11,807 bases of DNA from Syntrophaceae bacterium UBA1411 (GTDB taxonomy: Bacteria; Desulfobacterota; Syntrophia; Syntrophales; Smithellaceae): contig DBPV01000019.1 of NCBI GenBank assembly GCA_002304995.1, positions 59,879 to 71,685 on the forward strand. The letters are read 5' to 3'. Position numbers and translations under genes: made by a program. This document shows positions 6,411-11,807 of this stretch, one piece after another. The notes under the pieces were generated by a model, which searched no databases, was not told the origin of the DNA, and was given only the letters and a program-made list of their open reading frames with translations. Every line of letters begins with the position of its first letter. Positions within the stretch are counted from its first letter, which is position 1.

Positions 6411-7781
6411 TCAGGACTCGGAGCGGTATTTGTTGAGACGGTAAACCAGCGTGGGGCGGGAAATCCCCAGGAGCTTCGCCGCCTCGGCTTTGTTCCCGCC
6501 GGTCATTTCCAGGGCTTTAAAAACGAGACTTTTATTGATTTCCACCAAATCGACGCCTCCGGCGGTCAGCCGGGGCGCTGCGTCAGAACCGGCGTTTTCG
6601 GCGGCTTGCGCAGGGACGAGAAACGATAAATGATTCCGCTCGATGCGTTCCCCTTCTTCCAGAAGCACAATCCGTTCAACCGTGTTCTTGATCTCCCGGA
6701 CATTGCCTTCCCAGCGGTAATTCAGCAAAAACCTCTCGGCCTCCGGTGAGACGCCGCGAAAATTTTTCCCGAATTTTTCATTAAATTTCCCCAGGAAAAA
6801 ATCCACGAAAGGAATAATGTCCGCCTGCCTTTCGCGCAGGGGAGGCAAAATGATTTTTGCGACATTGAGGCGATAGTACAGATCCTCCCGGAAGGCGCCG
6901 TCCCTCATGCAGCGCTCGAGCGGTTTGTTGGTCGCGGCAATGATGCGGACGTCGACTTTCTTTTTTTCCGTCGCGCCGACGGGATAAAATTCCCTTTCCT
7001 CCAGAAACCGCAAAAGCTTGACCTGCGCGGAAAGCGCCAGCTCGCTGATCTCGTCCAGAAACAGCGTGCCCTGATCCGCGATTTCGCATTTTCCCTTTTT
7101 GCCCTGCGGCAGGGATCCCGTAAAGGCCCCCTTTTCATATCCGAAAAGTTCGCTCTCCACCAGGTCCTTGCTGATGGCGCCGCAGTTGATGCTGATAAAG
7201 GGCTTCCGGGAGCGGGCGCTCCGGTAGTGGATAACCTTGGCAATCACTTCTTTTCCCGTACCCGTTTCCCCTTCGATGAGCGCGGTGGTGTCGTAGCTGC
7301 GGGCGATCTTGTCGGCCAGTTGGAGCGCCTGCTTCATGCCCGCGCTGTTTCCGATGATGTTTTCCAGATCAAATTCGGCAAGCTGTTTGCGCAGCTCCTT
7401 CACTTCCTGGCGGAGCTGTGTATTTTCCAGAGCCTTCTCGACAATCACTTCCAGCTCCTCGATATCCAGAGGCTTCACCAGATAGTCGAAGGCGCCCATT
7501 TTCATGGACGTGATCACCGTCTTGACGTCCTCGAAGGCGGTCATCATAATCACGCTTACCTCCAGGCCCTGGTCGCGGATTTTTTTTAAGACTTCCACGC
7601 CGTCCATGCCGGGAAGTTTGATATCCAAAAGCACGAGGTCCGTGTTGTTCCGCGCCAGGTATTGCAGGGCTTCTTCACCGGATCCGACCACAGTGGCATC
7701 GTACTTTTCGGACAGGATATTGAAAAGGGATTTCTGCAGCAGTTTGTCGTCGTCGACGATCAGAATTCTGTGGCGATACAT
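6411..7781 (-). CDS. NtrC-family sigma-54-dependent response regulator
   Basis: A 456-residue protein with the full NtrC layout. The receiver domain (about 1-120) has the acidic pocket Asp10-Asp11-Asp12, phospho-acceptor Asp53 (LVLLDIKLPGMDG), Thr81 and Lys103 (VKP). A coiled linker (about 108-137) leads to the AAA+ domain (about 141-370) with Walker A GETGTGKE (171-178), the sigma-54 contact loop GAFTGS (218-223, final Ala replaced by Ser), Walker B GTLFLDE (238-244), and RIIAATNKPL. The C-terminus (about 415-456) is a Fis-type helix-turn-helix, NKAEAAKLLGISRPTLVYRL. It should bind enhancers and drive sigma-54 promoters when phosphorylated. The ATG lies three bases after the histidine kinase stop, so the two are translationally coupled and form a cognate pair. 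No -24/-12 promoter was found just upstream of the next gene. Confidence 0.95.
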   Translation of the reverse strand: MYRHRILIVDDDKLLQKSLFNILSEKYDATVVGSGEEALQYLARNNTDLVLLDIKLPGMDGVEVLKKIRDQGLEVSVIMMTAFEDVKTVITSMKMGAFDYLVKPLDIEELEVIVEKALENTQLRQEVKELRKQLAEFDLENIIGNSAGMKQALQLADKIARSYDTTALIEGETGTGKEVIAKVIHYRSARSRKPFISINCGAISKDLVESELFGYEKGAFTGSLPQGKKGKCEIADQGTLFLDEISELALSAQVKLLRFLEEREFYPVGATEKKKVDVRIIAATNKPLERCMRDGAFREDLYYRLNVAKIILPPLRERQADIIPFVDFFLGKFNEKFGKNFRGVSPEAERFLLNYRWEGNVREIKNTVERIVLLEEGERIERNHLSFLVPAQAAENAGSDAAPRLTAGGVDLVEINKSLVFKALEMTGGNKAEAAKLLGISRPTLVYRLNKYRSES

Positions 7782-7784
7782 GGC

Positions 7785-9929
7785 CTACGCTCCCGTCCCC
7801 GCCAGGGGAAAATGCAGATAAAAGATCGTCCCGCGTTTTTCAAGACTCTTCACGTCGATGGTCGCCCGGTGCTGCTCGAGAATTTTGTGAACGATCGACA
7901 GCCCCAGCCCCGTTCCCTCCTCCTTGGTGGTAAAGAAGGGATCGAATATTCGCTTAATTTTGTCCGGCGCAATGCCGATGCCGCTGTCCTGGATCGTGAT
8001 TAAAAAACCGCGCGCCGCATTGCCGGATTCGGCGCCCTCTTCCTTTTTGCCCCGGATGACGATCGTCCCGCCGCCCGGCATGGCTTCCGCGGCATTGAGC
8101 AAGAGGTTGACGAATACCTGCTGGAGCTGGTGCGCGTCAAACAGCAGAGGAGGAACGTCGCCTGAAAACTTCACATCCAGGGCGACACGGCGGTCCTTCA
8201 GCTTCTGGCGCACCAGAGCGACGGCGTCCCCAAGGACGTAATCGATCTGCCCGTACCGCAGGGAAGTGTTGAGTTCTTTGGTGTAATCCAGCGTCCGCTG
8301 CATCACCGTTTTAATGCGGTTGATGCCCTCCAGAGTATCGTCCAAAATCTGCCGCGTGTAGGGATCGCCCGAAATCTTTTTCGAAAGCAGCTGAGCGTTG
8401 AAATTGATGCTGGCCAGCGGATTGCGGATCTCGTGGGCGATGCTCGCGGACATTTGCCCCAGGGAAGACAGTTTCTCCGTCCGCCACAGCATGGATTCCG
8501 TTTTCCGGATTTCCGTCAGATCCTGGAGGGTGATGATGGCGCCGGTGATGTTGCCCTGGGGCCCGTGCAAAACGGCCGAGGTGGCGCCGTAAATCTTTAC
8601 CGAACCGTCCCTGGCCGTGGCCGTGATCTCTTCATACCGGTAATCCTTGTCGTGGTCCATCGCGTCGTCGAGCATTTCCAGAATCCGGCCGGGCAGAAAA
8701 AAGGAAACGGTGTGGTCCAGAGCGTGACGTCTTTTGACCTTCAGAATTTCCTCGGCTTTACGGTTGATCATCCGCAGAATCTTGTTTTTGTCGATGGTGA
8801 GAATGCCGTTGGGCGCGCTTTCCAGAATGTTTTGCGCGAGATTGCGCTGCTCCAGGATCTGCTCGTAGAGGAGGGCGTTTTCAACCAGCGCGGAGGTATG
8901 ACTGGCAAAGATCGCCAGGATTTCCTGATCATCGGATGAAAAAACCTGTTTGCCGTCGCTGTCCACGCGGATCACGCCCAGCACGCGCTTGTTGCTGACC
9001 AGCGGCGTATACAGCTGCGACCGGACGCCCGGGAGGATCGCCACGTAGCCGGCCTCGAGACTCGTGTCCTCCACCCACATGGGATGCCCGGTTGCCGCCA
9101 CAAATCCGCAAATGCTCTGATTGCCGGGAATTTTAATCAGATCGACGTTGATTTTTTCATAGCCCCGGCAGGCGGCGATCCGGAAATACTTCCCCTCGCC
9201 GTCCGGCATCATCAGGGCGCAGGAGCTGCCGTGAACCAGCTTCCTGGCATTGTCCGCAACGATGTCCAGCAGATCTCCATAGTCCAAGGTGGAGCTTGTT
9301 TTCTGGCTGAGCTCCTGCAGGGAAATGAACTGCCCCATCTTCTTTTTGTTCTGTTCGTGCAGCCGGGCGTTTTCCAGAATGATGTTGATCAGGTTGGCGA
9401 AGTAGGTAAACAGCCGGATGTCGCTGCGGGAGAGAATCATCTCCTCGTGGGTCCTGTCGCCGCCGATGCTGCCGACGGCTTCCCGGTTGATCCGCAGCGG
9501 CGCGGAAATATTGGAAACCCTTTTCCAGCGGTCGGCCATTTTACTTTCGATGTCCGTCCCTCTGGCATAGGCGTGGATATCCCGGATGTAAATCGTCTTG
9601 TTGGTCTTGACCGTCAGTGTCTCAAGACAGACATGTTTGTCCATGTCCAGCGGGTGCGACATCGAAAAGGCCTCTTCCTCCGGCGTAAATCCGATGCAGT
9701 GCTTTGTTTCGAGTTTGTTTTCCGCTTTGTTCAAAAACAGGATAATCGCCCGCGTGAAGCCAAAAATCTTCCGGGATTCCTCAAGAATCGTTTTGAGGAG
9801 CTGATCGGGATTGCCCGACCGGTTCAGCTTGTGGTTGATTTTATAAATGGATGACAAGATGCGATTTTTCTTGTCGAGCTCATCCTGGAGGCGTGAAATT
9901 TTATTGGTCAGTTTTTTTTCAGAGGCCAT
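7785..9929 (-). CDS. Soluble GAF-GAF-PAS sensor histidine kinase
   Basis: A 714-residue protein without a signal peptide or membrane segment. It starts with a short coiled coil (SEKKLTNKISRLQDELDKKN), then a first GAF domain (about 35-190), a second GAF domain (about 200-355), a PAS domain (about 360-475; LESAPNGILTIDKN), a HisKA domain with the phospho-acceptor His499 in HEIRNPL, and a HATPase domain with the N box around Asn612 (LLLNAAEAM), the G1 box DSGIGIAPD (Asp648), FDPFFTTK and GTGLGLS (about 672-677). The kinase should sense a cytoplasmic signal through its GAF or PAS domains and phosphorylate the regulator encoded three bases downstream. The ATG at 9929 was chosen because TAAGGAAG lies just upstream. 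An in-frame ATG at 10064 would add 45 residues rich in Pro, Gly and Ala with no good ribosome binding site, and a promoter-like sequence overlaps that region. Confidence 0.93.
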   Translation of the reverse strand: MASEKKLTNKISRLQDELDKKNRILSSIYKINHKLNRSGNPDQLLKTILEESRKIFGFTRAIILFLNKAENKLETKHCIGFTPEEEAFSMSHPLDMDKHVCLETLTVKTNKTIYIRDIHAYARGTDIESKMADRWKRVSNISAPLRINREAVGSIGGDRTHEEMILSRSDIRLFTYFANLINIILENARLHEQNKKKMGQFISLQELSQKTSSTLDYGDLLDIVADNARKLVHGSSCALMMPDGEGKYFRIAACRGYEKINVDLIKIPGNQSICGFVAATGHPMWVEDTSLEAGYVAILPGVRSQLYTPLVSNKRVLGVIRVDSDGKQVFSSDDQEILAIFASHTSALVENALLYEQILEQRNLAQNILESAPNGILTIDKNKILRMINRKAEEILKVKRRHALDHTVSFFLPGRILEMLDDAMDHDKDYRYEEITATARDGSVKIYGATSAVLHGPQGNITGAIITLQDLTEIRKTESMLWRTEKLSSLGQMSASIAHEIRNPLASINFNAQLLSKKISGDPYTRQILDDTLEGINRIKTVMQRTLDYTKELNTSLRYGQIDYVLGDAVALVRQKLKDRRVALDVKFSGDVPPLLFDAHQLQQVFVNLLLNAAEAMPGGGTIVIRGKKEEGAESGNAARGFLITIQDSGIGIAPDKIKRIFDPFFTTKEEGTGLGLSIVHKILEQHRATIDVKSLEKRGTIFYLHFPLAGTGA

Positions 9930-10053
9930 TAACTTCCTTACACTCCGCCCCTTGCCGCTTCCGGTCCCCGGAGGCGCCGGACAGACGTCATTGGCGCAAA
10001 ACGGGTCCGGAGCATCCTGCTTCGGTTCAGCCGCCCCGACGGTATGTTCAGGC

Positions 10054-10083
10054 AAGCTAATCATGGCGGAAGCTTTCTGTCAA
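10054..10083 (-). promoter_or_regulatory. Possible promoter of the kinase-regulator genes
   Basis: On the minus strand a perfect -35 TTGACA (10083-10078), preceded by AT-rich sequence, is followed after 18 bases by TAGCTT (10059-10054), a poor -10 with three of six matches. It lies about 125 bases before the preferred kinase ATG. The stretch from 9930 to 10176 otherwise holds only the GC-rich hairpin described separately and a possible 45-codon extension of the kinase gene. Confidence 0.4.
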
Positions 10084-10125
10084 ATTTTACGTTCATGGCT
10101 CTGGTCGTCGTTTGAAATTTATGTA

Positions 10126-10161
10126 CGGCCGGCCGGAAACACCCCATCCCGGCCGGCGCGT
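10126..10161 (-). terminator. Strong GC hairpin between ligase and kinase genes
   Basis: GCCGGCCGG (10128-10136) and CCGGCCGGC (10149-10157) form a perfect nine-pair stem of G and C around a 12-base loop. It can be extended by three more pairs past a single bulged base (to 10125 and 10161). It starts 16 bases after the ligase stop. There is no U run on either strand, so it is not a standard intrinsic terminator; it may slow polymerase, mark a processing site, or shield the 3' end of the ligase message. Confidence 0.5.
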
Positions 10162-10176
10162 AAAATGCAGCGGATA

Positions 10177-11703
10177 TCATCCCATCTTGCGCAATTCCTT
10201 CTTGAGGATTTTACCCACGGGATTTTTCGGCAATTCCTTGAGGAAAGAAACGGTTTTGGGCGTTTTGAAACGCGGGAGCGTTTTCAGGCAATGGCCGATC
10301 AGCTCTTCTGCGGTAGCCGAACAACCGTCGCGCAAAACGATGCAGGCTTTGACTTCTTCGCCGTAAAGGGGATCCGGAACTCCGATCACCGCCGCTTCCA
10401 GAACCGCCGGATGGGAGAAAAGCGCATCTTCGACCGATCCGGGTGAAATATTTTCTCCGCCGCGGATAATCAGATCTTTTTTGCGGCCCGTGATGAAGAC
10501 ATTGCCTGCTTCATCCAGATGGCCCATATCGCCCGTGTGCAGCCAGCCGTTGCGCTTGGCCTCCGCCGTCTCAGCGGGCTTGTTGAGGTACCCCAGCATG
10601 ACGCCCGGTCCCTGAACGCAGATTTCTCCGTCCTGGCCCGCCGGAACCTCATGGTCCTGTTCATCGAAGATTTTAACCGTTACGCCGTCGATCGCCGGGC
10701 CGACGGACCCGGCTTTCCGCGCCTGACCGACGCGCTGCCGTGTGATCGACGGCGCCGTTTCCGTCATTCCCAAACCGTCATAGATAACGCCGCCCAGCGT
10801 TTTTTCCACGGCCTTGACGGTTTCAGCGCTGAGCTGCGCGCCGCCGCACTTCCAGATCGCAAGCGAACTTACGTCATGGACGGCGGGATCATAGGCCTCG
10901 AGCAGTTTGATCAGCATCGTGGGCACGCCCGCAAACTGCGTCACCCGGTTGCGCGCAATGCTCTCCAGAACCAATTTCGGATCAAACCACTTGTGGATAA
11001 TCATCCGCGCTCCGGTCACGTTGCACTCGTTGACCATCAGCATGCCGAAAATGTGATTCAGGGGAAGCGGAACCAGGCTCACGTCCGCGCGCGTACTGGG
11101 CCAGGAGGACAAACCGTTTTCCAGGGTGATGCTGATATTGTAATGAGAAAGCATGACGCCTTTGGGCAACCCGGTCGTCCCCGACGTGTACATCAGGACG
11201 GCCAGGTCGCCAGGCGCCATTGCCGCCATTTCAAAATCGGCGTCATTCCGGTCGAGGAGCGATGCGAAGGAAATCGTTCCCGGGCGCAGCGGCACATCTC
11301 CTTCGACAATGATGTGCCGGATGCCGGCCAGGCCGTCGGATGCCGCCGCGACCTTCGCATGAAGTTCGGCGTTGGTCACCACAGCGACGGCGCCGGAATC
11401 CTCCAGAATGTAGCGGATTTCCGGCGCCGTCAGGCCGAAAATGACGGGAAGGAAAACGGCGCCCAGCTTGAAAATCCCGTTAAAGGCCACGGGCACGGTC
11501 AGGCTGTTGGGCAAAACGACCGCTACGATATCGCCCCGTTTGACGCCCAACTCGGCCAGAGACGCCGCCAGCGCGTTGGACCGGCTGCCGAGGCCCCGGT
11601 TCGTAAGCGTCTGCGCGCCGTCCTGGTCCTCGTACGTGAGAAGATCATACTCGCCGAATTTTTCAATGTTCTGCACTCCGTAACGTGCATAATTCCAGTT
11701 CAT
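10177..11703 (-). CDS. AMP-forming acyl-CoA synthetase (class I adenylate-forming ligase)
   Basis: A 508-residue member of the ANL superfamily, of normal length. The core motifs are intact: the P-loop MYTSGTTGLPKG (171-182), YDGLGMTET (308-316), the ATP-ribose aspartate in GWLHTGDMG (Asp392), the hinge GRKKD (406-410), the CoA-side loop GGENISPGSVED, and the C-terminal catalytic lysine in PVGKILKK (Lys498). It should join a carboxylic acid to CoA using ATP, giving AMP and pyrophosphate, in the cytoplasm. The motifs do not tell which acid: medium- or long-chain fatty acids, aryl acids and hydroxy acids are all handled by close relatives. The ATG at 11703 has GGAG eight bases upstream. It follows a probable TRAP transporter gene by 44 bases, so it may activate the imported substrate. 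The dehydratase further downstream makes a hydroxyacyl-CoA product an attractive but unproved idea. Confidence 0.93.
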   Translation of the reverse strand: MNWNYARYGVQNIEKFGEYDLLTYEDQDGAQTLTNRGLGSRSNALAASLAELGVKRGDIVAVVLPNSLTVPVAFNGIFKLGAVFLPVIFGLTAPEIRYILEDSGAVAVVTNAELHAKVAAASDGLAGIRHIIVEGDVPLRPGTISFASLLDRNDADFEMAAMAPGDLAVLMYTSGTTGLPKGVMLSHYNISITLENGLSSWPSTRADVSLVPLPLNHIFGMLMVNECNVTGARMIIHKWFDPKLVLESIARNRVTQFAGVPTMLIKLLEAYDPAVHDVSSLAIWKCGGAQLSAETVKAVEKTLGGVIYDGLGMTETAPSITRQRVGQARKAGSVGPAIDGVTVKIFDEQDHEVPAGQDGEICVQGPGVMLGYLNKPAETAEAKRNGWLHTGDMGHLDEAGNVFITGRKKDLIIRGGENISPGSVEDALFSHPAVLEAAVIGVPDPLYGEEVKACIVLRDGCSATAEELIGHCLKTLPRFKTPKTVSFLKELPKNPVGKILKKELRKMG

Positions 11704-11747
11704 CTTTTCTTCTCCAAATAACGATGTTATCTAAACCGCGATTCCGC

Positions 11748-11807
11748 TTACTGCGCGCCGTAGATCAGGTTGGGCAGCCACAGAGCGATCTGCGGGAAAA
11801 TCATCAC
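11748..11807 (-). CDS. 3' end of a probable TRAP transporter large permease subunit (DctM-like), partial
   Basis: A frame open from the right window edge ends in TAA at 11748-11750 and gives 19 residues, MIFPQIALWLPNLIYGAQ preceded by a Val. The pattern FPQIALWLPNL is typical of the last membrane helix and C-terminus of the DctM subunit of tripartite ATP-independent periplasmic transporters, which import organic acids. Only the tail is present, so the call rests on this short motif. The stop is 44 bases before the ligase ATG on the same strand, with no hairpin strong enough to be a terminator between them, so the two are probably in one operon. Confidence 0.6.
   Translation of the reverse strand: MMIFPQIALWLPNLIYGAQ

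Noticed and set aside
10519..11721. A 400-codon open frame on the plus strand opposite the acyl-CoA ligase
   Set aside because: It is antisense to a gene with all ligase motifs intact, has no domain pattern of its own and no ribosome binding site.
11713..11731. Small inverted repeat AATAAC / GTTATC in the transporter-ligase gap
   Set aside because: Five pairs with a three-base loop and no U run; too weak to call a terminator or operator.

Overview
The window is chromosome-like, GC-rich, densely coded bacterial DNA. It suggests an anaerobic deltaproteobacterium (Desulfobacterota, in the style of the syntrophic or sulfate-reducing lineages). That placement is an inference from three things: a 4-hydroxybutyryl-CoA dehydratase-type Fe-S/flavin enzyme, a soluble GAF-GAF-PAS histidine kinase paired with an NtrC-type sigma-54 activator, and a cobalamin-type radical SAM protein. 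No rRNA, tRNA, CRISPR array, insertion sequence or phage gene was seen.

Left part (1-3291). A plus-strand SDR oxidoreductase (82-870) has a strong ribosome binding site and may follow the tail of another gene. It ends at a near-perfect bidirectional terminator (892-929). Opposite it lies a minus-strand operon in the order TPM/YgcG-like exported protein (3098-2304), nucleotidyltransferase-fold protein (2282-1557) and LemA (1531-959). The operon is read from a good sigma-70 promoter (-35 TTGACA, 17-nt spacer) at 3164-3192. LemA and TPM proteins are often neighbours; here a nucleotidyltransferase with an altered metal motif sits between them.

Middle (3292-4842). A lone plus-strand B12-type radical SAM protein has an unusual CX4CX2C cluster motif. 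It converges on the minus-strand cluster to its right.

Right part (4877-11807, all minus strand). In transcription order this holds the last codons of a probable TRAP transporter large subunit, an AMP-forming acyl-CoA ligase, the histidine kinase, its sigma-54 response regulator, and the 4-hydroxybutyryl-CoA dehydratase-like enzyme with its predicted cluster ligands and most active-site residues intact. The simplest reading is a regulated route in which an organic acid is imported, activated to its CoA ester and dehydrated by radical chemistry, with a cytoplasmic two-component system in the same cluster. The substrate cannot be read from sequence. A very GC-rich hairpin between the ligase and kinase genes, and a perfect TTGACA just before the kinase, suggest the cluster is split into at least two transcription units.

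No gene-free stretch exceeds about 250 bases; the largest is 9930-10176, described below.
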